NCBI RefSeq assembly: GCF_035989885.1
Contig: NZ_CP108518.1
Coordinates: 2,174,501-2,238,500 of the forward strand
Length of the DNA: 64,000 nucleotides
Direction: 5' to 3'
DNA from: Streptomyces sp. NBC_01232
Lineage (GTDB): Bacteria; Actinomycetota; Actinomycetes; Streptomycetales; Streptomycetaceae
Below the pieces are notes generated by a model. That model did no database searches, was not told where the DNA came from, and was given only the letters and a program-made list of their open reading frames with translations. A program made the translations under genes and the position numbers. Numbering within the stretch: position 1 is the first letter of the stretch; each line of letters begins with the position of its first letter. Positions 1 to 9,498 of the stretch are shown here, piece by piece.

Positions 1-1269
<1,269 letters not shown>

Positions 1270-1294
1270 CCGAGACACACAGAGGAACGGCAGT

Positions 1295-1516
1295 ATGAAG
1301 ATCGACTGGGAAGCGCTCGGCTCCGTCTTCGGGGTCAGCCTCCTCGCCACCGTCGCCCTCGTGGCCCTCTTCACCCTGGGCCTGGTGGGCCTGTCCAAGC
1401 ACGAGACCGCGACCGAGCAGGGCGGCACCGCCACCCTCGCCCGTACCGGCGCGTACGCCTGCTTCGCGCTCGTCGCGGCGGCCGTGACGTACGGGATCTA
1501 CCTGATCGTCGCCTGA
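1295..1516 (+). CDS. Small two-helix membrane protein downstream of pit
   Basis: A 73-residue protein with two hydrophobic segments, about residues 11-29 and 49-72, separated by a short polar loop (KHETATEQGG). It begins with ATG eight bases after a GAGG ribosome site and sits 25 bp after the pit stop codon, so it is very probably co-transcribed with pit. I recognise the arrangement (a tiny membrane protein after the Pit permease) as recurrent in streptomycetes, but know no assigned function. An accessory role in phosphate uptake is only inferred from position. Confidence 0.8.
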   Translation: MKIDWEALGSVFGVSLLATVALVALFTLGLVGLSKHETATEQGGTATLARTGAYACFALVAAAVTYGIYLIVA

Positions 1517-1547
1517 TCCGCCGCCCCGCGGCCGGCCAGGCGTGAAG

Positions 1548-1576
1548 GCTCCCTCCGGGTTTGTCCCGGAGGGAGC
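1548..1576 (+). terminator. Rho-independent terminator after the pit operon
   Basis: A perfect 12-bp stem (1548-1559 pairing with 1565-1576) closes a 5-nt loop and is followed by TTTT. It separates the pit transcript from the cobalamin riboswitch. Confidence 0.9.
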
Positions 1577-1627
1577 TTTTCGCATCCCGGGCCCCCCACG
1601 GCACCGCAGGTCAACGGCGAGTTGACG

Positions 1628-1775
1628 GGCTTCGCGGTGCATGGTGGACTGCCCGAGCCATTACGGCGGCATGGAGAGGAAGTCCGGTGCGAATCCGGCG
1701 CGGTCCCGCCACTGTCACCGGAGCACTCGGGCCGAGTGCGACCGGGAGCCAGGAACTCTCGCCGCCAGACACGTC
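1628..1775 (+). ncRNA. Cobalamin (adenosylcobalamin) riboswitch
   Basis: The leader of the cob operon carries conserved parts of the B12 riboswitch: the GGTGCGAATCCGGCGCGGTC segment near 1686-1705, followed directly by the invariant CCCGCCACTGT core at 1706-1716, and a B12 box (AGCCAGGAACTCTC) at about 1747-1760. It lies between the pit terminator and the cobD start at 1817, with about 45 bases left for an expression platform that could sequester the ribosome site. When B12 is abundant it should repress the cob genes that follow; in actinobacteria such elements usually act on translation. The exact 5' edge is approximate because the first paired region is not clear by eye. Confidence 0.93.
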
Positions 1776-1816
1776 GAACCAGGGCGCGGACCCTGAGTGA
1801 GGACATACCTGTCACC

Positions 1817-2779
1817 ATGCGTGCCGATCGCGTTTTCGCGTACGGCGCCACGGCGGGCCTGATCGGCGACCGGATCCTCGGTGATCCGCGCCGAGGGCAC
1901 CCCGTGGCCGCCTTCGGAAAGGCCGCCGCCGCCGTCGAGCGCTCCCTGTGGCGCGACGACCGCTCCCGGGGCCTCCTGCACACCCTGGTGTGCGCCGGGG
2001 GCGCGGCCGCCGTCGGGGCGCTGGGCGCCCGCGCCGTGCGCTCCCGGCCCGCGGCCGCCCGTATCGCCCTGACCGCCGCCGCCACCTGGGCCGTCGTGGG
2101 AGGCACCTCGCTGGGCCGGGAGGCCCGCGCCATCGGCGGGGCGCTCGCCGCCGGGGACATCGAGGTGGCCCGGGAGCGGCTGCCCCACCTGTGCGGGCGC
2201 GACCCGCAGGCCCTGGACGGGCAGCAGATGGCCCGCGCCGTCGTGGAGTCCGTCGCCGAGAACACCTCCGACGCGGTGGTCGGGGCCCTGGTGTGGGGCG
2301 CCGTCGCCGGAGTCCCCGGCCTGCTGGCCTTCCGCGCCGTGAACACCCTGGACGCGATGGTCGGCCACAAGTCCCCCCGCTACCTGCGCTACGGCTGGGC
2401 CTCCGCCCGGCTCGACGACCTGGCGGGCTGGCCGGGGGCCCGGCTGACGGCGGTCGCCGCCGTACTGGCCGGCCCCGACCGGCGGGGCGCCGTACGAGCC
2501 TGGCGCGCGGACGCCGCCGCCCATCCGAGCCCCAACGCCGGACCCGTCGAGGCCTCCTTCGCCGGGGCGCTGGGCGTCAGACTGGGCGGGACCCTCGCGT
2601 ACGGCGGCCGGGTCGAGCACCGGGCGGTATTGAACGGCGGGGCGGGGCGGCCGGTGGAGGTCGCGGACATCGAGCGGGCGGTACGGCTGTCGCGGCAGGT
2701 GAGCTGGCTGGCGCTGGGTGCCTGTGTGGCCGTCCGGCTGCTGGTCTCCCGTACGACGAAGAAGGGGCGGCGCGCATGA
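1817..2779 (+). CDS. cobD: Adenosylcobinamide-phosphate synthase CobD/CbiB
   Basis: Integral membrane enzyme that joins adenosylcobyric acid to (R)-1-amino-2-propanol phosphate, making the lower side chain of cobalamin. The 320-residue protein shows the family features GDRILGDPRRGHPVAAFG near residues 14-31, a central VESVAENTSDAVVGAL stretch, and NTLDAMVGHKSPRYLRYGW, all typical of CbiB. Length agrees with the family. The frame is open well upstream into the riboswitch, but the ATG at 1817, just after the riboswitch, matches the conserved N-terminus. Its stop overlaps the cobQ start (ATGA), so the two are translationally coupled. Expression is expected to be under the B12 riboswitch. Confidence 0.95.
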   Translation: MRADRVFAYGATAGLIGDRILGDPRRGHPVAAFGKAAAAVERSLWRDDRSRGLLHTLVCAGGAAAVGALGARAVRSRPAAARIALTAAATWAVVGGTSLGREARAIGGALAAGDIEVARERLPHLCGRDPQALDGQQMARAVVESVAENTSDAVVGALVWGAVAGVPGLLAFRAVNTLDAMVGHKSPRYLRYGWASARLDDLAGWPGARLTAVAAVLAGPDRRGAVRAWRADAAAHPSPNAGPVEASFAGALGVRLGGTLAYGGRVEHRAVLNGGAGRPVEVADIERAVRLSRQVSWLALGACVAVRLLVSRTTKKGRRA

Positions 2780-4296
2780 GCGGCGCGAAGCGCGGCGGGG
2801 GTCTGCTGGTCGCGGGCACCACATCGGACGCGGGGAAGAGCGTGGTCACGGCGGGGATCTGCCGCTGGCTGGCCCGGCAGGGCGTGAAGGTGGCGCCGTT
2901 CAAGGCGCAGAACATGTCGCTGAACTCCTTCGTGACCCTGGAGGGCGCCGAGATCGGGCGCGCCCAGGCGATGCAGGCCCAGGCGGCCCGCGTGGAGCCG
3001 ACCGCGCTGATGAACCCGGTGCTGCTCAAGCCCGGCAGCGACCGCAGCAGCCAGGTGGTGCTGCTGGGCAAGCCGGTGGGCGAGATGAGCGCCCGCGGCT
3101 ACCACGGCGGGCGCCAGGAGCAGTTGCTCGGCATCGTCACGGACTGCCTGGAGCAGCTGCGGGGCACGTATGACGCCGTGATCTGCGAGGGGGCGGGGAG
3201 TCCGGCCGAGATCAACCTGCGCCGGACCGACATCGTGAACATGGGCATCGCGCGGGCCGCGCGGTTCCCGGTGGTGGTGGTCGGCGACATCGACCGCGGC
3301 GGGGTCTTCGCGTCCTTCTTCGGTACGACGGCGCTGCTGTCGGCCGAGGACCAGTCGCTGATCGCCGGGTACATGGTCAACAAGTTCCGCGGTGACGTGT
3401 CGCTGCTGGAGCCGGGCATGGAGATGCTGCGCGGCCTGACGGGCCGGGCCACGTACGGGGTACTGCCGTTCCAGCACGGGCTGGGCATCGACGAGGAGGA
3501 CGGCCTGCGGGTCTCCCTGCGCGGGGCGGTACGGGAGTCCGTGGTCGCGCCGCCGGTGGGCGAGGACGTGCTGCGGGTCGCCGTGTGCGCGGTTCCGCTG
3601 ATGTCGAACTTCACGGACGTCGACGCGCTCGCGGCGGAACCGGGCGTCGTGGTGCGGTTCGTGGACCGGGCCGAGGAGCTGGCCGACGCGGACCTGGTCG
3701 TCGTACCCGGCACCCGGGGCACCGTCAAGGCCCTGCAGTGGCTGCGGGAACGCGGGCTCGCGGACGCACTGCTGCGCCGGGCCGCCGAGGGGCGGCCGGT
3801 CCTGGGCATCTGCGGCGGGTTCCAGGTGCTCGGCGAACGGATCTCCGACGAGGTCGAATCGCGGGCGGGCGAGGTCGACGGCCTCGGACTCCTCCCCGTA
3901 CGGATCCGGTTCGAGCGGGAGAAGACCCTGGCACGGCCCTCGGGGACGGCGCTCGGCGAGGAGGTGTCCGGCTACGAGATCCACCACGGCGTGGCCGAAG
4001 TGCTCGGCGGCGAGCCCTTCCTGGACGGCTGCCGGGTCGGCCCGGTGTGGGGCACCCACTGGCACGGCTCACTGGAGTCGGACGGCTTCCGCCGGGCGTT
4101 CCTGCGGGAGGTGGCCGCGGCGGCGGGCCGGCGCTTCGTCCCGGCGCCGGACACGTCGTTCTCCGCCCTGCGGGAGGAACAGCTGGACCTGCTGGGCGAC
4201 CTGATCGAGGAACACGCGGACACGCATGCGCTGCTGAAGCTGATCGAGGGTGGATCCCCTGCGGGCCTGCCCTTCATCCCTCCGGGCGCACCATGA
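2776..4296 (+). CDS. cobQ: Cobyric acid synthase CobQ/CbiP
   Basis: ATP- and glutamine-dependent amidase that converts adenosylcobyrinic acid a,c-diamide to adenosylcobyric acid by adding amide groups at b, d, e and g. The 506-residue protein has an N-terminal dethiobiotin-synthetase-like ATPase with the loop GTTSDAGKS at residues 14-22 and the family stretch APFKAQNMSLNSFVT. A C-terminal class I glutamine amidotransferase domain has its nucleophile Cys346 in LGICGGFQVLG and the later histidine motif GYEIHHG. The start overlaps the cobD stop. Downstream lies a 157-bp spacer with a hairpin and a duplicated 17-mer before the chelatase gene. Confidence 0.96.
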   Translation: MSGAKRGGGLLVAGTTSDAGKSVVTAGICRWLARQGVKVAPFKAQNMSLNSFVTLEGAEIGRAQAMQAQAARVEPTALMNPVLLKPGSDRSSQVVLLGKPVGEMSARGYHGGRQEQLLGIVTDCLEQLRGTYDAVICEGAGSPAEINLRRTDIVNMGIARAARFPVVVVGDIDRGGVFASFFGTTALLSAEDQSLIAGYMVNKFRGDVSLLEPGMEMLRGLTGRATYGVLPFQHGLGIDEEDGLRVSLRGAVRESVVAPPVGEDVLRVAVCAVPLMSNFTDVDALAAEPGVVVRFVDRAEELADADLVVVPGTRGTVKALQWLRERGLADALLRRAAEGRPVLGICGGFQVLGERISDEVESRAGEVDGLGLLPVRIRFEREKTLARPSGTALGEEVSGYEIHHGVAEVLGGEPFLDGCRVGPVWGTHWHGSLESDGFRRAFLREVAAAAGRRFVPAPDTSFSALREEQLDLLGDLIEEHADTHALLKLIEGGSPAGLPFIPPGAP

Positions 4297-4453
4297 CGGG
4301 CTCAGCCCCGCACATTCGGCCCCGCCGGCGACCCGGGCGCGGGGGGCCGGGGGCGGAGCCCCCGCAACGGCGCCGCAGCGGCACCCGTACCGGCCCGCGC
4401 ACTCGTACCGGCCCGCGCACACCGACACGTACCCGCACTGAGAGAGGCAACGC
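4297..4453 (+). other. Spacer with hairpin and duplicated 17-mer between cobQ and the chelatase gene
   Basis: This is the only long gap inside the cob operon. It holds a G/C hairpin (GCGGGGG at 4339-4345 with CCCCCGC at 4359-4365) and two identical copies of CGTACCGGCCCGCGCAC at 4386-4402 and 4404-4420, followed by related GTACCCGCAC sequence. No credible gene is present. It may be an attenuation point, a decayed remnant of a lost gene, or slippage in a simple sequence. Confidence 0.6.
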
Positions 4454-6613
4454 ATGAGCACGCCCTACCCGTTCACCGCAGTGGTCGGCCAGAGCGACCT
4501 GCGGCTGGCGCTCCTGCTCAACGCCGTGAGCCCGGCGGTCGGCGGGGTGCTCGTGCGCGGCGAGAAGGGGACCGCCAAGTCCACCGCCGTCCGCGCGCTG
4601 TCCGCGCTGCTGCCGCAGGTGGACGTCGTATCGGGTTGCCGGTTCAGCTGCGCGCCCGCCACGCCGGACCCGGCCTGCCCGGACGGCCCGCATGAGTCCG
4701 GCCCCGGCGGCGCGCGGCCGGCCCGCATGGTGGAGCTGCCCGTCGGCGCCTCCGAGGACCGTCTCGTCGGCTCGCTCGACATCGAACGGGCCCTCGCCGA
4801 GGGCGTGAAGGCGTTCGAGCCCGGACTGCTCGCCGACGCCCACCGCGGGATCCTCTACGTCGACGAGGTCAACCTGCTCCACGACCACCTGATCGACCTG
4901 CTGCTGGACGCCGCCGCGATGGGCGCCTCGTACGTGGAGCGCGAGGGCGTCTCGGTCCGGCACGCCGCCCGCTTCCTGCTCGTCGGCACGATGAACCCCG
5001 AGGAGGGCGAGCTCCGCCCGCAGCTCCTCGACCGGTTCGGGCTCACCGTCGAGGTGGCCGCCTCCCGCGAGCCCGCCCAGCGCGTGGAGGTGGTCCGCCG
5101 CCGGCTCGCCTACGAGGACGATCCCGCGGGCTTCGCGACCCGCTGGGCCGGGGACGAGCACGAGGTCCGCGCCCGTGTGGTGGCCGCCCGGGCGCTGCTC
5201 CCGAAGGTCTCGCTCGGCGACAACGCGCTCCTGCAGATCGCGGCGGCCTGCGCCGGGTTCGAGGTCGACGGCATGCGGGCCGACATCGTGATGGCGCGGA
5301 CCGCGACCGCCCTGGCCGCCTGGGCCGGGCGTACCGAGGTGCGCAAGGAGGACGTCCGGCAGGCCGCCCTGCTGGCGCTCCCCCACCGCCGGCGCCGCAA
5401 CCCCTTCGACGCGCCCGGGATCGACGAGGACCTGCTCGACCGGATCCTGGACGAGTTCCCCGACGAGGAGCCCGAGCCGGAGCCCGAGCCGGACCCCGAG
5501 CCCGGTCCGGGCACCGAGGGCCCCGAGGACGACGGCCCCGGGGACGGCGGTCCTGACGGCGGTGGCGGCCTGCCCCCGCAGGGCGGCGAACCCGAGGACC
5601 CCGGCCCCTCGGCCGAAACCCCCGAAACCCCCGAGACCCCCGGAACCCCCGGAACCCCCGAAACCGGCGAGGCCCCCGCCGAGGCCCCGCAGCCCTCCGC
5701 CCAGGAGGCCGGCGGGCCCGAGCAGGCCGCCGTGCGCGCCGCCGAGCCGTTCCGGACCAGGATGCTCAGCGTGCCCGGCCTCGGCGAGGGCGCGTCCGGA
5801 CGCCGGTCGCGCGCCCGCACCGCCCACGGCCGCACCACCGGCGCCCAGCGTCCGCGCGGGCACCTGACGAAGCTGCACCTGACCGCGACCATCCAGGCCG
5901 CGGCCCCGCACCAGAGGGCACGGGGCCGCGACGGGCGCGGTCTGGTGATCCGCAAGGACGATCTGCGCCAGGCCACGCGGGAGGGCCGGGAGGGCAACCT
6001 CGTGCTCTTCGTCGTCGACGCCTCGGGCTCCATGGCCGCCCGGCAGCGCATGAGCGCGGTCAAGGGCGCCGTGCTCTCGTTGCTCCTCGACGCCTACCAG
6101 CGCCGGGACAAGGTCGGCCTGATCACCTTCCGCGGGGCCTCGGCCGAGCTGGCCCTGCCGCCGACCTCCTCGGTGGATGCGGCAGCGGCCCGGCTGGAGC
6201 AGCTGCCGACGGGCGGCCGCACCCCGCTGGCCGCCGGACTGCTCAAGGCCCACGAGGTGCTGCGGATCGAGCGGCTGCGGGATCCCTCGCGCCGGCCGCT
6301 GCTCGTGGTCGTCACCGACGGGCGGGCCACCTCGGCCGGGAACGCCGGGGGCCGTACGGACAGCAGCCCGCGGGAGCTCGCCGGGCACAGCGCGCGGCTG
6401 CTGCAGGCCGCAGGCGTCGCCTCCGTCGTCGTGGACTGCGAGTCCGGGCCGGTCCGGCTGGGGCTGGCGGGCGTACTGGCGCGGGACCTCGGCGGGCCCT
6501 CCGTCACGCTCGACGGGCTGCGGGCCGACTCGCTGGCCGGGCTCGTGAAGAACGTACGTACCGCGGTGGCATCCACCGCTTCACCCAACAGCAGCAACAG
6601 GAGGGCCGCTTAA
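4454..6613 (+). CDS. Putative cobaltochelatase ATPase/VWA subunit (ChlI-ChlD type)
   Basis: A 719-residue fusion of the two motor subunits of class I metal chelatases. An AAA+ domain comes first, with Walker A GEKGTAKST at residues 36-44 and Walker B around Asp137 (YVDEVNLL). Then comes a low-complexity Glu/Pro/Gly linker of roughly residues 335-420, and a C-terminal von Willebrand A domain whose MIDAS begins at Asp522 (DASGSMA). In aerobic-type B12 synthesis such ATPases help CobN insert cobalt into hydrogenobyrinic acid a,c-diamide. The position between cobQ and cobO supports cobalt rather than magnesium. No cobN gene is present in the window. The stop overlaps the cobO start (TAATG). Confidence 0.88.
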   Translation: MSTPYPFTAVVGQSDLRLALLLNAVSPAVGGVLVRGEKGTAKSTAVRALSALLPQVDVVSGCRFSCAPATPDPACPDGPHESGPGGARPARMVELPVGASEDRLVGSLDIERALAEGVKAFEPGLLADAHRGILYVDEVNLLHDHLIDLLLDAAAMGASYVEREGVSVRHAARFLLVGTMNPEEGELRPQLLDRFGLTVEVAASREPAQRVEVVRRRLAYEDDPAGFATRWAGDEHEVRARVVAARALLPKVSLGDNALLQIAAACAGFEVDGMRADIVMARTATALAAWAGRTEVRKEDVRQAALLALPHRRRRNPFDAPGIDEDLLDRILDEFPDEEPEPEPEPDPEPGPGTEGPEDDGPGDGGPDGGGGLPPQGGEPEDPGPSAETPETPETPGTPGTPETGEAPAEAPQPSAQEAGGPEQAAVRAAEPFRTRMLSVPGLGEGASGRRSRARTAHGRTTGAQRPRGHLTKLHLTATIQAAAPHQRARGRDGRGLVIRKDDLRQATREGREGNLVLFVVDASGSMAARQRMSAVKGAVLSLLLDAYQRRDKVGLITFRGASAELALPPTSSVDAAAARLEQLPTGGRTPLAAGLLKAHEVLRIERLRDPSRRPLLVVVTDGRATSAGNAGGRTDSSPRELAGHSARLLQAAGVASVVVDCESGPVRLGLAGVLARDLGGPSVTLDGLRADSLAGLVKNVRTAVASTASPNSSNRRAA

Positions 6614-7212
6614 TGCCTCAGGGACAGCCGTCCGTCGTTCCGGACGACGGGCTCACGACGCGCCAGCGCCGCAACCGTCCGCTGGTCTTCGTCCACACCG
6701 GCCCCGGCAAGGGCAAGTCGACGGCGGCCTTCGGGCTGGCGCTGCGCGCCTGGAACCAGGGCTGGCCGATCGGGGTGTTCCAGTTCGTCAAGTCGGCGAA
6801 GTGGAAGGTCGGCGAGGAGAACGCGCTCAAGGTCCTCGGCGCCTCCGGCGAGGGCGGCTCCGTCGTCTGGCACAAGATGGGCGAGGGCTGGTCCTGGGTC
6901 CAGCGGGACGCGCAGCTCGACAACGAGCAGGCGGCCAAGGAGGGCTGGGAGCAGGTCAAGCGCGACCTGGCCGCCGAGACGCACAAGCTGTACGTGCTCG
7001 ACGAGTTCGCCTACCCGATGCACTGGGGCTGGATCGATGTCGACGAGGTCATCGAGGTGCTCCGCAACCGGCCGGGCACGCAGCACGTGGTGATCACGGG
7101 CCGCAACGCGCCGGAGAAGCTGGTGGAGTTCGCGGACCTCGTCACCGAGATGACCAAGGTCAAGCACCCGATGGACGCCGGCCAGAAGGGCCAGAAGGGC
7201 ATCGAGTGGTGA
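6613..7212 (+). CDS. cobO: Cob(I)yrinic acid a,c-diamide adenosyltransferase
   Basis: Transfers the 5'-deoxyadenosyl group of ATP to cobalt(I) of corrinoids (CobO/BtuR/CobA family). The 199-residue protein carries the P-loop GPGKGKST at residues 30-37, used in this family with reversed ATP orientation, and the family stretches QFVKSAKW, VLDEFAYP and ITGRNAPEKLVE. Length matches the family. ATG overlaps the preceding stop, and its own stop overlaps the GTG of cobB, so it is in the middle of a tightly coupled run. Confidence 0.96.
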   Translation: MPQGQPSVVPDDGLTTRQRRNRPLVFVHTGPGKGKSTAAFGLALRAWNQGWPIGVFQFVKSAKWKVGEENALKVLGASGEGGSVVWHKMGEGWSWVQRDAQLDNEQAAKEGWEQVKRDLAAETHKLYVLDEFAYPMHWGWIDVDEVIEVLRNRPGTQHVVITGRNAPEKLVEFADLVTEMTKVKHPMDAGQKGQKGIEW

Positions 7213-8597
7213 CTTCGTTCGACATCCCCCGGCTGGTCATCGCCGCTCCATCGTCCGGCAGCGGCAAGACCACCGTCGCCACGGGCCTGATGGCGGCCTT
7301 CTCGGAGCGCGGCCTCGCGGTGTCCCCGCACAAGGCCGGGCCCGACTACATCGACCCCGGCTACCACGCGCTGGCCACCGGCCGCCCGGGACGCAACCTC
7401 GACGCCTTCATGTGCGGGCCCGACCTGGTCGCCCCGCTGTTCGCGCACGGGGCGGCCGGGTGCGACCTGGCCGTGGTCGAGGGCGTGATGGGGCTCTACG
7501 ACGGGGCCGCGGGCCGGGGTGAACTGGCGTCGACGGCGCAGGTCGCGAAGCTGCTGCGGGCGCCGGTGGTGCTCGTGGTCGACGCGTCCTCGCAGTCGCG
7601 GTCGGTGGCGGCCCTGGTGCACGGCTTCGCGTCCTTCGACCCGCAGGTGCGGCTGGGGGGCGTGATCCTGAACAAGGTCGGCTCCGACCGGCACGAGGTG
7701 ATGCTGCGGGAGGCCCTGGAGGAGGCGGGGATGCCGGTCCTCGGCGTCCTGCGGCGGGCTCCGCAGGTGGCCACGCCCTCGCGCCACCTGGGGCTGGTCC
7801 CCGTGGCCGAGCGGCACACCGACGCGCTGGCCTCGGTGTCGGCGCTGGCCGCGCAGGTGCGGGCGGGCTGCGACCTGGACGCCCTGATGGCCCTGGCCCG
7901 CACGGCCCCGCAGCTGGACTGCGAGGCGTGGTCACCGGACCGGGCCGCGCCGGCTGCCGGGGCGCCGGGTCCGGAGCGGAGCCCCGGCCGGAGGCCGGTG
8001 ATCGCGGTCGCGGGAGGGGCCGCGTTCACGTTCTCCTACGCCGAGCACACGGAGCTGCTCACGGCCGCCGGAGCGGAGGTCGTCACCTTCGACCCCCTGC
8101 GGGACGAGGCGCTCCCCGAGGACACCACCGGCCTGGTGATCGGCGGCGGCTTCCCGGAGATGTACGCGCCCGAGCTGTCCGCCAACGAACCGCTGCGGGC
8201 GGCCGTCGCCGCCTTCGCCGGGGCCGGCGGCCCGGTGGCGGCCGAGTGCGCCGGGCTGCTGTACCTCGGGCGGTCGCTGGACGGGAAGCCCATGTGCGGG
8301 GTGCTCGACGCCGACGCGCGGATGTCGGAGCGCCTCACCCTCGGCTACCGCGAGGCGGTGGCGGTGTCCGACAGCGCGCTCGCGCAGGCCGGCACCCGGC
8401 TGCGCGGGCACGAGTTCCACCGGACGGTGATCGAGCCGGGCGCCGGGGCGACCCCGGCCTGGGGGTTCACGCACCCGGAGCGCCGGGTCGAGGGCTTCGT
8501 GCAGCAGGGCGTGCACGCCAGCTACCTGCACACGCACTGGGCGGCGGAGCCGTCCGTCGCGCGCCGCTTCACGGAAGCCGCGGCAGCACGGCGGTGA
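7209..8597 (+). CDS. cobB: Cobyrinate / hydrogenobyrinate a,c-diamide synthase
   Basis: Glutamine-dependent amidase that amidates the a and c carboxylates of the corrin ring (CobB/CbiA). The 462-residue protein begins with the ATPase loop APSSGSGKTT at residues 13-22 and HKAGPDYIDPGYH, and ends with a class I amidotransferase domain with nucleophile Cys347 in AECAGLLYLG and the late motif GHEFHRT. The GTG at 7209 overlaps the cobO stop by four bases, which fixes the start. It is the last gene of the riboswitch-led run; a convergent gene follows after 20 bp. Confidence 0.96.
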   Translation: MTSFDIPRLVIAAPSSGSGKTTVATGLMAAFSERGLAVSPHKAGPDYIDPGYHALATGRPGRNLDAFMCGPDLVAPLFAHGAAGCDLAVVEGVMGLYDGAAGRGELASTAQVAKLLRAPVVLVVDASSQSRSVAALVHGFASFDPQVRLGGVILNKVGSDRHEVMLREALEEAGMPVLGVLRRAPQVATPSRHLGLVPVAERHTDALASVSALAAQVRAGCDLDALMALARTAPQLDCEAWSPDRAAPAAGAPGPERSPGRRPVIAVAGGAAFTFSYAEHTELLTAAGAEVVTFDPLRDEALPEDTTGLVIGGGFPEMYAPELSANEPLRAAVAAFAGAGGPVAAECAGLLYLGRSLDGKPMCGVLDADARMSERLTLGYREAVAVSDSALAQAGTRLRGHEFHRTVIEPGAGATPAWGFTHPERRVEGFVQQGVHASYLHTHWAAEPSVARRFTEAAAARR

Positions 8598-8617
8598 CCT
8601 CCGTCCCGCGCCGGCGT

Positions 8618-9355
8618 TCAGTCCGCGATGCCCACCACCAGCCAGATCCCGGCCACCCCGCCCACCGTGCACATCAGCGTGGACAGGGCGGGGTGCTTGT
8701 GGTGTGCCTCGGGCAGGATCTCGGCGGACGCGAGGTACAGCAGGACGCCCCCGAAGAAGCCGAGGTAGGCGCCGAGGGGTTCCTCCGGAAGTGTGAACAG
8801 CAAAGTGGACGCCGCGCCCACGACCGGGGCGACGGCGTCGGCGTAGAGCATCAGCAGGGCCTTGCGGCGGTCGTTCCCGTAGACCCTGGTGAGCGTGTAC
8901 GTGTTGAACCCGTCGGCGAAGTCGTGGGTGATGACGGCCAGCGCGACGGCCACGCCCATCCCTCCGCCGACCTGGAAGGCCGCGCCCAGGGCCACGCCGT
9001 CGGCCAGGCTGTGGCCGACCATGGCCGCGGCCGCGGTCAGTCCGACCTGGGGGACGCGCGCACTGCCCTCGATGCCTTCCTCGGCCCCGTGCGCGGCCTG
9101 GCGGACGGCGAGCAGCCGTTCCACGACGTGCGCGACCAGGAAGCCGGCGACGAAGAGCAGCAGGGCGAGCGGGACCCCGAACACCTCGTCACCCGCCGCG
9201 TGGAGGGCCTCCGGGAGCAGGTCGAGGCCCACGACGCCGAGCATGAGCCCGCCGGCGAGGCCCAGCACGAGGTGGCGGCGGTCGGTGACGCGCTGCGCCG
9301 CCCAACCTCCCGCCAGGGTCATCAGGAACGCGCCCAACGCCACGATCACGGCCAT
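8618..9355 (-). CDS. ZIP family divalent metal transporter
   Basis: A 245-residue integral membrane protein of the ZIP (Zrt/Irt-like) family, which carries divalent metals such as zinc, and in some members cobalt or iron, into the cytoplasm. It shows about eight hydrophobic helices and two metal-pathway motifs: HDFADGFNTY in one helix and the EILPEAHH stretch in the next. A histidine (VGHSLADGVALGAAF) lies in the central helices. I chose the ATG at 9355, which starts directly with a membrane helix, over the longer reading. It lies head-to-tail against cobB and divergent from cobC, enclosed by B12 genes. No clear Zur-type operator was seen. A link with cobalt supply is inferred from position only. 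Confidence 0.85.
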   Translation of the reverse strand: MAVIVALGAFLMTLAGGWAAQRVTDRRHLVLGLAGGLMLGVVGLDLLPEALHAAGDEVFGVPLALLLFVAGFLVAHVVERLLAVRQAAHGAEEGIEGSARVPQVGLTAAAAMVGHSLADGVALGAAFQVGGGMGVAVALAVITHDFADGFNTYTLTRVYGNDRRKALLMLYADAVAPVVGAASTLLFTLPEEPLGAYLGFFGGVLLYLASAEILPEAHHKHPALSTLMCTVGGVAGIWLVVGIAD

Positions 9356-9498
9356 GTGCCCCTGAATACAGATTCCTCGCCGCGGGCGCACGTCCGTGCG
9401 CGGGTGGCGGGCGGCGGAGTGTTGACGACCGGGCTGCGGACGCCGGTAATGGGCCGGAGGCGGTGTTGGTGACGGTGGCTACGGAGGGAGGATCCCCG

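Noticed and set aside
4274..6388. A 704-codon minus-strand frame opposite the chelatase gene
   Set aside because: Composition of a GC-bias shadow; the plus-strand chelatase has complete Walker and MIDAS motifs.
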